Shown: positions 10,855-19,784 of the stretch, piece by piece
Layout: every line of letters begins with the position of its first letter
How positions within the stretch are numbered: position 1 is the first letter of the stretch
Source: an uncultured Halomicronema sp.
Lineage (GTDB): Bacteria; Cyanobacteriota; Cyanobacteriia; Phormidesmidales; Phormidesmidaceae
Assembly (NCBI GenBank): GCA_937899725.1
Contig: CALCCA010000112.1
Span: 1-64,000, forward strand
DNA: 64,000 nucleotides
Direction of reading: 5' to 3'
Position numbers and translations under genes: made by a program
Notes under the pieces: model-generated
Databases searched by the model: none
What the model was told of the DNA's origin: nothing
What the model saw: the letters and a program-made list of their open reading frames with translations, nothing else

Positions 10855-11577
10855 ATGGGGCGTCGTATTCTAGAAGTAGATACTTGTATGGAACTTGTTG
10901 TGAAGTCATCAGCCAGAGGTCGGCGATCGTCAACAGCGCGAACCGCCCGCAATCCAGAGGCCACTAAGACGCAGATTCTCGATGCGGCTGAAGAGGAGTT
11001 TGCTCGCTATGGACTGGCGGGGGCTCGAACGGAACCGATCGCCGCCAATACCGGCGTGACGAAGGCAATGATTCACTACTACTTCGGCACGAAAGAGGAG
11101 CTGTATCAAGCTGTCTTGAAACGTCAGGCGGCTTTGTTTCATAATGCGGTTGAGCAAATTGATGTCAGCGATTTATCACCGGAAGCTGCCCTGAAAAAGT
11201 TTCTGAGATTAGCCGTTGACTATGAAAATACTCAGCCCTATCACGGTAAAGTGCTGCTCCATGAAGCGATGACCAACGAGGGCAAGTATTTCAAGCTCAC
11301 CGGCTGGGAAGTCCCCATTGGCTTAGGCGCTGCTGTCTTGCAGCGAGGGGTTGATGAGGGCTGCTTTCGCCCCCTTGACCCCTGGTTGACGATGGTTCAC
11401 ATCATGGGCGTCATGTCGTTTTACTTCAATGCGGCGAATAACCTTAAGCAGCTGGAACCGTTGAGCGATTGTCAAAGCCCAGAGGCGATTGAAAACTATG
11501 CCGACTCGGCGATCGCTTTCGTTTTAGCGGGGGTGTTGAAGCATTCTGGCCCTTCCCACTCGATGGCTTTGGAGTAG
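10855..11577 (+). CDS. TetR-family transcriptional regulator facing psbA
   Basis: The 240-residue protein has a basic N-terminal tail (RGRRSSTARTARNPEATK) followed by a TetR DNA-binding domain (ILDAAEEEFARYGLAGARTEPIAANTGVTKAMIHYYFGTKEELY). The C-terminal helical domain resembles the AcrR/CecR-type ligand domain (EAMTNEGKYFKLTGWE). ATG 10888 is an in-frame alternative start. A 10-codon ORF in another frame (10841-10873) overlaps the first start and follows a small GGAGC/GCTCC hairpin; it may be chance. The only divergent neighbour is the variant psbA, and TAACTAA-type palindromes fill the gap between them. Confidence 0.9.
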   Translation: MGRRILEVDTCMELVVKSSARGRRSSTARTARNPEATKTQILDAAEEEFARYGLAGARTEPIAANTGVTKAMIHYYFGTKEELYQAVLKRQAALFHNAVEQIDVSDLSPEAALKKFLRLAVDYENTQPYHGKVLLHEAMTNEGKYFKLTGWEVPIGLGAAVLQRGVDEGCFRPLDPWLTMVHIMGVMSFYFNAANNLKQLEPLSDCQSPEAIENYADSAIAFVLAGVLKHSGPSHSMALE

Positions 11578-12245
11578 GGGATCAGCCCCACCCTCAAAGG
11601 AGATGCCCGCAAACCTCGGTGATCAGAGAGCTGCATTCACAACGCTGCAGCGTTGTGTGGTGTCTGCTGAGTTTGCGACTGGGCTGGTGGCGGCTGCCGT
11701 GGCATGGGCTCAAACTTATGGTGTACCCGCGATCGCTAATGGCCATCAGTCCTGTCCGGTGGCCACTCACCGTGTCTATCGCGGCTTGGCGTGCTCATGA
11801 TGCCGTCAACTTCCTGAGCAAGGTTCTGATGTCTCCCATGGCTGACACCGAGTCGGTCAAGAAATCTGCTCTAGAGTTGGCGATTAAAAGCCTGGCAGCA
11901 CTATGGCCTGCGCTTTAGCCAAATATTATTGACTTAAAGTGGAGCCGAAGTAGCGTTAAATTTGATTTAGTTCATCCGGCATTTCGACCGGGTATTCCCA
12001 AGAAGTCCGGAGTCTTGAACTACACTGATGAAGATTTTAGGCATCTTGCTCAGCCTGGGTAAATACCCAATGGCTGGCAGCGATCAAGTAAGCGGCGTGA
12101 ATTCTCGCGAGTCTGGCTTGAGTGTAAGGTCTAAACCTTAACCTCAAGCCTCTACGCTGGGTCAAGTAATCATCAGGCTCAGTTTGGGCAAACTTGGTCG
12201 CAAAGACCGCAGCAAGCACACCATAAAACTATAGACAGCAAGGGT
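11578..12245. other. Intergenic region without a supported gene
   Basis: Two overlapping ORFs (65 and 99 codons) read through 11603-11918, but neither shows a recognisable motif. I see no RNA gene. The promoter of the secretion operon must lie near 12000-12240; the first gene there has the weak ribosome site AAGGGT. Confidence 0.35.
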
Positions 12246-15227
12246 ATGACGGCAACTTCTCAGTCCCTGCAAAACCAACTCTCGCGCATTGCCCCCTTTG
12301 ATCGACTACCAGGGGCCGCGCTGACGGGCATTATCCAGGGGGCACAACTGCTGCGCTATCGCATTGGCCAGCCCATTGCCCGCCCAGAAGCCCTGCCTCA
12401 GCTCATCTTGATTATGGAAGGGCAGGCTCGCCTGTTGGCCGAAGATCCTCGCACTGAGAAGCCGGTCACCCTAAGTTTATTAGAGGCGGGAGCCCTGATC
12501 GGGGTGGTCGGCCTGCTGCGCGGCAAACCCTGTGAAACGGCGATCGCTTCCTCTGAGGTGGTGGGGCTGCAATTTTCGATGGGGGCCTTTCAACAAGCGT
12601 TAGATCGCCATGAGGACTTTGCGCAAGCCCTGCGCAACCAGCTGTATCTGGCCGAAGTCTTTGATCTGTTGGCGCGCCAGATTAGCGAACAGGCCGAAGA
12701 TGTGGGCGATCTGGCCCTGTTTTCTCGGCGGACGCATAAAGCGGGCGTCGTGCGCTATTTGCCTTACGGCAAACGGGCGCTCAGCATGGATGCTGACGGC
12801 GAGCTGATGTGGTTTGTCAGTAGCGGCACCATTATCAATCAGCCGATGGGCAGTCGCCTCAACCTTGAGTGGGCGGGCCATGAGTTAGATGTCATCAGTC
12901 CCCAAGGGGCGCGTCTGGTGGGCTTGCCCAATTTATCGCCGCCCCCAGTGTCTCCCCCCCCAGCGGTGGCGGCCAATGGTGGGGCGCTAGCGCCGACGGC
13001 TGGCAGTAACCGCGACGCGATTCCTTACGCGCCGGCTCAGCTGCCCGATGCGGAGCCCGATACGAGCGGGGCCATTCCGGAGTATCCCTTTGTGCGGGGC
13101 CGGGGTGACGTGGAAGGCATGGTGGCCTGCATGGAGATGGTCAGCCTACACTTTGGCATGCCCTTTCGGCGCGATATTATTCGGCGCATTCTGACCAATC
13201 AGCGCGATCGCCTGGGCCAGCTATCACTGCCCTTAGCGGGCAAAGTAGCCGAATTCATGGGGTTGAGAACGCAGCTGACGAAGGTGCCTGCCAGCGCCAT
13301 CAGCCGCTTGCCGACTCCGGCCCTCGTGGCCTGGCAAGAGGGCTTTGCCATTTTGTATGAAACCAGCTCTAAGACGCGGGTGCTGGCAATCCCTGAAGCG
13401 GGGATCGTGCAGCGATCGCCCCAAGCGTTTGAAGAAACCTGGGGCGGCGAAGGCGAAGTTTTACTGCTCGAAACCACCCGGGAAACGCCCCAAGAGCGGT
13501 TTGGTCTCAGCTGGTTTTTGCCTTCCCTGAAAAAGTACCGTTGGGTACTGGTGGAAGTGCTGATCGCCTCGTTCTTTGTGCAGCTGTTTGGCTTGGCCAA
13601 CCCGTTGATGGTGCAGGTCATCATCGATAAGGTGATCGTCCAAAACAGTACCGATACCCTGCAGGTATTGGGCGTCTTTCTGTTAGTGATTGCGGTCTTT
13701 GAGGCGCTCTTAACCGCTCTGCGCACCTACTTATTTGTCGATACGACCAACCGGATCGACATGACGCTGGGCACGGAGATTATCGATCACCTGCTGCGCT
13801 TGCCCCTGCGCTATTTTGACAAACGGCCTGTGGGCGAACTCTCTAGCCGCGTGAACGAGCTAGAGAATATTCGCAAGTTCCTCACCGGTACCGCCCTGAC
13901 CGTCGTGCTAGACGCCGTGTTTTCGGTGCTCTACATCGTGGTCATGTTCATCTACAGCTGGCTGTTGACCCTGGTGGCGCTGGCGACGATTCCCCTCTTT
14001 GTCTTTTTGACTGTGTTGGTGGCCCCGATTGTGCGGCGACAACTGCGCCAAAAGGCGGAGCGCAATGCCTCAACCCAATCTTATTTGGTGGAAGCGCTGT
14101 CAGGGATTCAAACCGTTAAGGCCCAAAACATCGAGCTGCGTACCCGTTGGCAATGGCAAGAACGCTATGCCAGCTACGTCAGTGCGGGCTTCAACACGGT
14201 GCTGACCTCCACCACTGCCGGAGCCGCCAGCAACTTTTTGAACAAGCTCTCGGCCCTGTTAGTGCTGTGGGTCGGCGCGTACCTGGTGCTGCAGGGGGAG
14301 CTGAGCTTAGGTCAGCTGATTGCCTTCCGGATCATCTCGGGCTATGTGACCGCGCCGATTTTACGTCTGGCGCAAATCTGGCAAAACTTCCAAGAGACGG
14401 CGCTATCGCTAGAGCGCCTGAGCGACATTTTGGATCATCCCTGCGAAGCCGAAGACCAAGGTCGCAATCAGATTCAAATGCCGGATATTCAAGGCACCGT
14501 GCGCTATGAAGATGTGGCGTTTCGGTTTGGCCCCACGGGGCCGATGCAGCTGGTCAACATCAATCTGGAATTTCCCGCCGGTGAGTTTGTCGGCATCGTC
14601 GGTCAGAGCGGGTCGGGCAAAAGCACCCTGATGAAGCTCTTGCCGCGCCTGTATGAGATCGAATCGGGTCGTATTTTGATCGATAAATACGACATCAGCA
14701 AGGTGGAGCTGTATTCGCTGCGGCAGCAGGTGGGCATCGTGCCCCAAGACAGCTTGCTGTTTGAAGGCAGCATTCAAGAAAATATTTCACTGACGCGCCC
14801 TGACGCCGATACCGAGGCCATCATTGAGGCGGCGCAAATCGCCTGTGCCCATGAATTCATCATGGATTTGCCCTTGGGCTACAACACCCGGGTGGGAGAA
14901 CGGGGGGCCTCCCTCTCGGGCGGACAGCGCCAGCGGATCGCGATCGCCCGCACCATTTTGCACAATCCCCGGCTGCTGATTTTAGACGAGGCCACCAGTG
15001 CCCTCGATTACGATACCGAAAAGCAAGTCTGTAATCACCTGAAAGACTGGGGTGAAGGCCGTACAGTATTTTTCATTACCCACCGCCTCAGCACAATTCA
15101 GGACTCGGACACTATTCTAGTAATGGATCGCGGTGCCGCCGTTGAGCAAGGCAGCCATGAAGAGTTGATGGCACTGAGGGGTCGCTACTACACGCTGTAT
15201 CAACAACAGATTCATACCCCTGAGTAA
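12246..15227 (+). CDS. Type I secretion ABC transporter with N-terminal cyclic-nucleotide-binding-like domain
   Basis: This 993-residue inner-membrane exporter is HlyB-like. Order: a cNMP-binding-fold domain (about 15-150), a Pro/Ala-rich linker (about 230-275), a C39-peptidase-like domain (about 280-405), six-helix ABC transmembrane domain (about 430-720) and nucleotide-binding domain with Walker A GQSGSGKST (near 787), signature LSGGQRQRIAIA (near 892) and Walker B LLILDEATSALD (near 912). The C39-like domain lacks the catalytic Cys and His, as in HlyB, so it probably binds cargo rather than cutting leaders. The membrane fusion protein follows 71 bp on. No outer-membrane TolC or RTX-type cargo is nearby. 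Confidence 0.92.
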   Translation: MTATSQSLQNQLSRIAPFDRLPGAALTGIIQGAQLLRYRIGQPIARPEALPQLILIMEGQARLLAEDPRTEKPVTLSLLEAGALIGVVGLLRGKPCETAIASSEVVGLQFSMGAFQQALDRHEDFAQALRNQLYLAEVFDLLARQISEQAEDVGDLALFSRRTHKAGVVRYLPYGKRALSMDADGELMWFVSSGTIINQPMGSRLNLEWAGHELDVISPQGARLVGLPNLSPPPVSPPPAVAANGGALAPTAGSNRDAIPYAPAQLPDAEPDTSGAIPEYPFVRGRGDVEGMVACMEMVSLHFGMPFRRDIIRRILTNQRDRLGQLSLPLAGKVAEFMGLRTQLTKVPASAISRLPTPALVAWQEGFAILYETSSKTRVLAIPEAGIVQRSPQAFEETWGGEGEVLLLETTRETPQERFGLSWFLPSLKKYRWVLVEVLIASFFVQLFGLANPLMVQVIIDKVIVQNSTDTLQVLGVFLLVIAVFEALLTALRTYLFVDTTNRIDMTLGTEIIDHLLRLPLRYFDKRPVGELSSRVNELENIRKFLTGTALTVVLDAVFSVLYIVVMFIYSWLLTLVALATIPLFVFLTVLVAPIVRRQLRQKAERNASTQSYLVEALSGIQTVKAQNIELRTRWQWQERYASYVSAGFNTVLTSTTAGAASNFLNKLSALLVLWVGAYLVLQGELSLGQLIAFRIISGYVTAPILRLAQIWQNFQETALSLERLSDILDHPCEAEDQGRNQIQMPDIQGTVRYEDVAFRFGPTGPMQLVNINLEFPAGEFVGIVGQSGSGKSTLMKLLPRLYEIESGRILIDKYDISKVELYSLRQQVGIVPQDSLLFEGSIQENISLTRPDADTEAIIEAAQIACAHEFIMDLPLGYNTRVGERGASLSGGQRQRIAIARTILHNPRLLILDEATSALDYDTEKQVCNHLKDWGEGRTVFFITHRLSTIQDSDTILVMDRGAAVEQGSHEELMALRGRYYTLYQQQIHTPE

Positions 15228-15298
15228 ACGCCCAAGCCGCTGCTGAGGCAGCTGTGTCAAAACTGTACTGTTCCCCTGGCTAATCCTAAGGATGACCT

Positions 15299-16867
15299 AT
15301 GACCCCCGGCTCACGCATTACCCAAAACGGTCAATCACAAAACGGGCACCTGTCTAATGGCCGGATGCAGAACGGTCAGGCCCCGCCGCCCCCACCGCCA
15401 TCAGCCCCGCTGCCGAATTCGCCTAACTTTGAGCGATCGGTAATTTTGCGGCAGTCACCCCGCTGGGCGCGCTATGTCGTGTGGGGCATTGTGGGTGTTA
15501 CGGTTTCCACCGTGACTTGGGCCTGCCTCGCCAAAATCGAAGAGGCGATTCCGGCTCAAGGCAAGCTCGAACCAGAAGGGGTCGTGCAGCCGGTGCAGGC
15601 ACCTGTCGGCGGTGTCGTCGAAGAGATTCGGATCAACGAAGGCGAGAGCGTTGAGCAGGGGGATGTGCTGGTCACCCTTGATCCCAAGGCCACTGAGGCG
15701 CAGTTAGAAGCGCTGCAAGAGGTGCGCGATAGTTTGGTAGAAGAAAACGACTATTACCGCTCGCAATTGAGCCCCGATCCTGAGCTTGAGGGAGCGCCCA
15801 CAACGGTCGCCCCAGAGGTGGCACGCCTGACCAGCAACCGCGTCGCCCTGGTGGAAGAGAACGAACTTTATCGGGCGATTCTCCGGGGGGATTTAACCGC
15901 AGTCAACCTATCGCCGCGTCAGCGCCAGCGAGTGCAAACCTCTCTCGGCGATATCAATTCCCAATTGGAGATCAACCGGCTCGAAATTGAGCAGCTAGCC
16001 AAACAGCTAGATCAAGTGCGAGTGCAGTTAAGTAACGCTATCCAGGCGTTATCGGTAGAGCAAGAGATTTTGGGCCGGATCGAACCGCTGGTCGAACAGG
16101 GCGGCATCTCCGAGCTGCAGGGGTTGCGCCAAGCGCAAGAAGTCAACAACCGCCAAACTGAAGTCAACAGTCTGCAAGAAGAGCAGCAGCGCCTCACGCT
16201 CGCGATCGATCAGGCTCAAGAAGAACTGCGCCGCACTTCCGTCGTCTCTAACGAAGAACTGCTGGAGCGCATCGCCGCTAACGATAACCAGATTGCTAAC
16301 ATCGACAGCCAGCTGACCAAGGTGGTGGTGGATAACGAAAAGCAGCTAGAAGAAATCACTGGCCAAGTCAGCCAGCTAGAGTTTGCCTTGGATAACCAAG
16401 AACTTAAGGCTCCCTTAGACGGTCAGGTCTTTAACCTGAGGGCCAACCAGCCGGGCTACGTTGCCAACGCCACCGAGCCCATTTTAGAAATCGTGCCCAA
16501 TGACACGTTGGTGGCTCGGGTGTTTGTGACCAACCGCGATATCGGTTTTGTCACGCAGCGGTTTAGCGACAGCGGTGAGCCGTTGAAAGTGGACGTCCGC
16601 ATTGACTCATTTCCCTTCAGTGAGTTTGGCGATGTCGAAGGTACCGTGATTCACATCGGTTCAGACGCCTTGCCTCCCGACGAAATCAACCCGTTCTACC
16701 GCTTTCCGGTCGAAATTGAGCTAGAGACCCAATCTCTGAGTGAAACTCTGCCGTTGCAGTCGGGCATGTCAGTGACCGCCAACATCAAACTGCGCAAGCG
16801 TCGCGTCATCACGATGCTGAGTGATCTCTTCGTGCGCAAAATTGATAGTCTGCGTTCAGGCGGCTAG
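15299..16867 (+). CDS. HlyD-family membrane fusion (periplasmic adaptor) protein
   Basis: The 522-residue adaptor links the upstream ABC exporter to an outer-membrane channel. A cytoplasmic tail rich in Asn-Gly repeats and Pro is followed by one transmembrane segment (about 55-78, YVVWGIVGVTVSTVTWACLA). Then come the first biotinyl-lipoyl half (QAPVGGVVEEIRINEGESVE), a long coiled-coil hairpin (about 140-360), the second lipoyl half (LKAPLDGQVFNL) and a C-terminal beta-barrel. AAGGA lies 7 bp before the ATG. It forms an operon with the exporter gene. Confidence 0.92.
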   Translation: MTPGSRITQNGQSQNGHLSNGRMQNGQAPPPPPPSAPLPNSPNFERSVILRQSPRWARYVVWGIVGVTVSTVTWACLAKIEEAIPAQGKLEPEGVVQPVQAPVGGVVEEIRINEGESVEQGDVLVTLDPKATEAQLEALQEVRDSLVEENDYYRSQLSPDPELEGAPTTVAPEVARLTSNRVALVEENELYRAILRGDLTAVNLSPRQRQRVQTSLGDINSQLEINRLEIEQLAKQLDQVRVQLSNAIQALSVEQEILGRIEPLVEQGGISELQGLRQAQEVNNRQTEVNSLQEEQQRLTLAIDQAQEELRRTSVVSNEELLERIAANDNQIANIDSQLTKVVVDNEKQLEEITGQVSQLEFALDNQELKAPLDGQVFNLRANQPGYVANATEPILEIVPNDTLVARVFVTNRDIGFVTQRFSDSGEPLKVDVRIDSFPFSEFGDVEGTVIHIGSDALPPDEINPFYRFPVEIELETQSLSETLPLQSGMSVTANIKLRKRRVITMLSDLFVRKIDSLRSGG

Positions 16868-16890
16868 GGGCCATGATCGAATAAAACAAC

Positions 16891-16978
16891 GGAAGCGGAG
16901 GGATTCGAACCCTCGAGGGAGGTTACCCCCCCTACCTCCTTAGCAGGGAGGCGCTTTCAACCGCTCAGCCACGCTTCC
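16891..16978 (-). tRNA. trnS-GCU: tRNA-Ser (anticodon GCU)
   Basis: The 88-nt cloverleaf reads on the minus strand. The acceptor arms GGAAGCG and CGCTTCC pair. The anticodon stem CCTCC/GGAGG encloses the loop CTGCTAA, giving anticodon GCU for AGC/AGU codons. A long variable arm typical of tRNA-Ser and the T-loop GGTTCGAATC are present. CCA is not encoded. Confidence 0.96.
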
Positions 16979-17122
16979 AAGGAGTGTCTCAAAGAGACAG
17001 CTTGGTTATTATAGCCCCCGATTGTCTGCAGCGTAACCCCTGGCATTAGAAGAATCGAGGGGCCGTACCAATCCCTACCTTCCTGTTGAGCGGTGTGATG
17101 CGGTAGGCCTGAAGAACCGGTC

Positions 17123-17159
17123 GAGCAACTGTGCGGCGCTGCTAGCGGCACAGTTGCTC
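17123..17159. repeat. Strong inverted repeat downstream of lipase-like gene
   Basis: Arms GAGCAACTGTGC (17123-17134) and GCACAGTTGCTC (17148-17159) are perfect 12-bp complements around a 13-nt loop. It lies 39 bp past the stop of the minus-strand hydrolase, so it could act as that gene's terminator, but no T-run follows. Confidence 0.55.
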
Positions 17160-17197
17160 AGCTAGGGCCGGCTTTGCCGACGTCCGCTCAGGACGCG

Positions 17198-17818
17198 TTA
17201 AACCGAGGCGGGCTGCGGGGCAGGCTGTCCGCTCAAGATATCGGCAATGGTGGCAAGCGATCCCGCATCGGTCACCATCAGCGGATGGCCCAGCACCGGT
17301 AGTTGAATCATCCTACCGACAGCGAGCTGAGAACTATTAGCGGGCAAAATCATTAAATCATAGGGTGTCCAGACTGAAGTGAACTCAACCTGCTGCAGTT
17401 CATCCATCGTCTGGTTCAGGTCTTGCAAGAAGGCGCTGTGGGGTCGCATCTGACTTGCTCCGGGATTTTGTCGCAAATACCCTGTCCACGTCCCGTTGTG
17501 GGGTGACGAGAGCGTGACGAATCGCTGCACTCGCTGCCCGCCCCCTAACCGCTGAATGTAGTAGCGGCTGACCATGCCGCCCATGCTAAACCCGACAATA
17601 TCGATCGCGTCGGCATCAGCCAGGTGGCGATCGATGTACTGCTGCACCTGCTGCGCTAGATGATCTAAGCCAACATCCCCGTTACTCGGCTGAAGATTGA
17701 GCGGGTGGATAGCTGACCAGCCGCGATCGCTCAAATAGGCCACCATCTTGTCAAAAATCCGGGCGGTGTCATCAATGCCCGGCACCAGCAGAATTGGATT
17801 TTGAGGAGAGTTTGTCAT
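17198..17818 (-). CDS. Alpha/beta-hydrolase, lipase-like
   Basis: The 206-residue protein starts with the oxyanion-side motif LLVPGIDDTARIF and carries the nucleophile elbow GFSMGG (near residue 96). A plausible catalytic Asp lies in WTPYDLMI and the His in VLGHPLMV. Composition and length resemble small bacterial triacylglycerol lipases and LipA/EstA-type esterases. No signal peptide is visible, so cytoplasmic action on an acyl ester is likely; the substrate is unknown. It is a single gene between tRNA-Ser and a conserved hypothetical on the same strand. Confidence 0.82.
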   Translation of the reverse strand: MTNSPQNPILLVPGIDDTARIFDKMVAYLSDRGWSAIHPLNLQPSNGDVGLDHLAQQVQQYIDRHLADADAIDIVGFSMGGMVSRYYIQRLGGGQRVQRFVTLSSPHNGTWTGYLRQNPGASQMRPHSAFLQDLNQTMDELQQVEFTSVWTPYDLMILPANSSQLAVGRMIQLPVLGHPLMVTDAGSLATIADILSGQPAPQPASV

Positions 17819-18000
17819 GCCATCATGCCCGCAGATGTGTTGAAGGTTTCAAGACATCTTTACGATACTCATCCCATCAGCGGTCGCCAAAAGTGATTGT
17901 GACAGTTTGACTGGCTTCGCTCACAGCCTCATCGTTCTTAAAAAGGACTGCCTCGGTGGTCACTGACGACCTATAAAGGCTATTAACCTCGTAATGACCG

Positions 18001-19374
18001 TTAAGAAGAGGTTTCAGTATTGGTATCTTGGGCCGATATCATGCGCGAAAATATGCGGCAGGCCTCGATCTCTTCTTTGCTCCAAAGCTTTTGTTCGTAG
18101 GCTTGCGCCGCTTGCTCGGGAGACTGACCGGGAGCAATGAGATTGTATTCGACATTTTCAGCGTGAATGGCAAAGGTCACCTGAAAAACTTCCAAAAAAT
18201 TGATCACCCAGCTGCACTGATCGCGCGGAAACTGCTCGTAATATCGAATTAAATCAGCAATTCTTGCTTCTAGATAGTGGTGCGAGCTTTTAGAAATCAG
18301 CACCAGCTTGAGCAACAAAATGGCCAGTAAGATCGAGCTGCTCTGCGAGAGTAATAAGGTGAACAGGGCCGAGGGCGATCGCTGATCTTCCGTCATTAAG
18401 CAGTCAATCATGCGGTTGCAGGTGCGCAGCTGCAGAGAGGTGTCCACCGGATCCTGATCGCGCTCTATGTAAAGTCGATCGAGATTTTGACTGAGATGCT
18501 GTCTGAGAGTCTTGACGACTTCAGGCTGTTTGACTGAGTAGGTGAGATATTCCACCAAGCTCTTTTTGAAGTTCGCGTAACTGAGATCTTTGACCTGCTC
18601 AAGAAAGAGACGCGCTAAATTTTTATAGCCAAATTGCCCTTTACGGGCCACGATGGCCTTAATCAACCGCAAGGCCCCTTCGCCCAGCACCGTGGGATTT
18701 TTAGGTTGATTTTCACCATCGACAGAATTTTGATGAGAATGGGCCGTATATAAGGCCAGCTCCATTTTGTAGCGGTCTTTGAGCTTGCGTGATAGGGCTC
18801 TGGCTGCCTCTCTTTGCTCAACCGGATTTTCGATATTGGTGTATTGCGGTACGAGCAGATACGAGGTGTAGCGCGAAGTCCAAGGCCCCGTATCAATTTC
18901 GCCCGCAAAGCGCGCAACGAATAGCTTAAGCTCCTGAAAATCACCACTCTCAATGAAGTCGAGCATCCACTCACGCAGGCGTCTGAGCGTGGGTGAGACG
19001 GTATATCGAAATAGATTGGGCTGATCAAACTGATCGACTAACGCTTGAATGGAGTTGTATTGGCGGGAGACTTCCCAGTTGTTGATCAGAATGTAGCAAG
19101 ACCGCTTCAGCGTATTGTGAAATTCGTTTTCGTCATTGCTGAACAGCAGCGTATACATCGCGGCTGAGACGTCGGAGCTAGCGGTTTCGCCATACTCAAA
19201 AAAGAGCTGCTGAAATTGGTTGAGAACGTCTTCTGGCTCCCATTGCTTAACAATGCTGAGCAGAAAGCTATAAATGTTTTCTTGAGCGTCTCTCAGGGTC
19301 AATCCTGACCGCCGAGAACGCTTAGAACCTTGCTCTTGGCTATGATCCAACACAGAATTTGCAACCCCTGCCAT
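18001..19374 (-). CDS. Conserved hypothetical protein, paralogue of the gene at 35540
   Basis: The helical protein has about 457 residues, with no signal peptide and no recognised domain. It aligns by eye along most of its length with the protein at 35540-36796. The matching landmarks are EFHNTLKRSCYILINNWE against EFKYTLNRCSYTLINPWS, YANFKKSLVEYL against FRDFKEEFLEYL, and a shared C-terminal block with a hydrophobic LLLKLVLI-type helix. I started at the ATG at 19374; the ORF continues upstream to 19437 with unrelated residues. The function is unknown; the paralogy suggests a cyanobacterial family. Confidence 0.75.
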   Translation of the reverse strand: MAGVANSVLDHSQEQGSKRSRRSGLTLRDAQENIYSFLLSIVKQWEPEDVLNQFQQLFFEYGETASSDVSAAMYTLLFSNDENEFHNTLKRSCYILINNWEVSRQYNSIQALVDQFDQPNLFRYTVSPTLRRLREWMLDFIESGDFQELKLFVARFAGEIDTGPWTSRYTSYLLVPQYTNIENPVEQREAARALSRKLKDRYKMELALYTAHSHQNSVDGENQPKNPTVLGEGALRLIKAIVARKGQFGYKNLARLFLEQVKDLSYANFKKSLVEYLTYSVKQPEVVKTLRQHLSQNLDRLYIERDQDPVDTSLQLRTCNRMIDCLMTEDQRSPSALFTLLLSQSSSILLAILLLKLVLISKSSHHYLEARIADLIRYYEQFPRDQCSWVINFLEVFQVTFAIHAENVEYNLIAPGQSPEQAAQAYEQKLWSKEEIEACRIFSRMISAQDTNTETSS

Positions 19375-19437
19375 GCGAATACCTATCCCAAAAGTGGCCC
19401 TCTGTGAACTTAGAGGCCTTAAACAATCAGCAAACAT

Positions 19438-19784
19438 GGCTGATCACGTCGAGACCCGAGCGATTTCACGAAAATCACAGGGTACTGCGACCTGATTCTA
19501 CAAGCTCAGTACAACGAGCTGTAGAGGTGTCTTCAGCCTGGGCAAGACTGATTCCGCGCAAAAGATCCGTAAAGTTGCGGATAAACTTCAAACAAAGAGA
19601 ACTTTTAGAAAAAATCTGGGCAATTTGCGATCGCAAAAATCAGCGATCGCCCATGTTCCTTATAGATGGAGGTGTACAGCTCATCAAAGATGCAAAACTA
19701 TGGATGGTATCTAGAGACCCATGAGGGATTTACGGAGATCCCTTCTTTCAAGATTATTATCTAGAGTCAATTTTTTCAATGAAT
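19438..19784. other. Intergenic region before tRNA-Leu
   Basis: A 121-codon plus-strand ORF enters this region but has no motif and overlaps the start of the minus-strand hypothetical. I see only HIP1-like sites and the 3' flank of the tRNA. Confidence 0.3.

Noticed and set aside
13199-13726. 175-codon ORF opposite the secretion ATPase
   Set aside because: Antisense shadow frame with no recognised domain.
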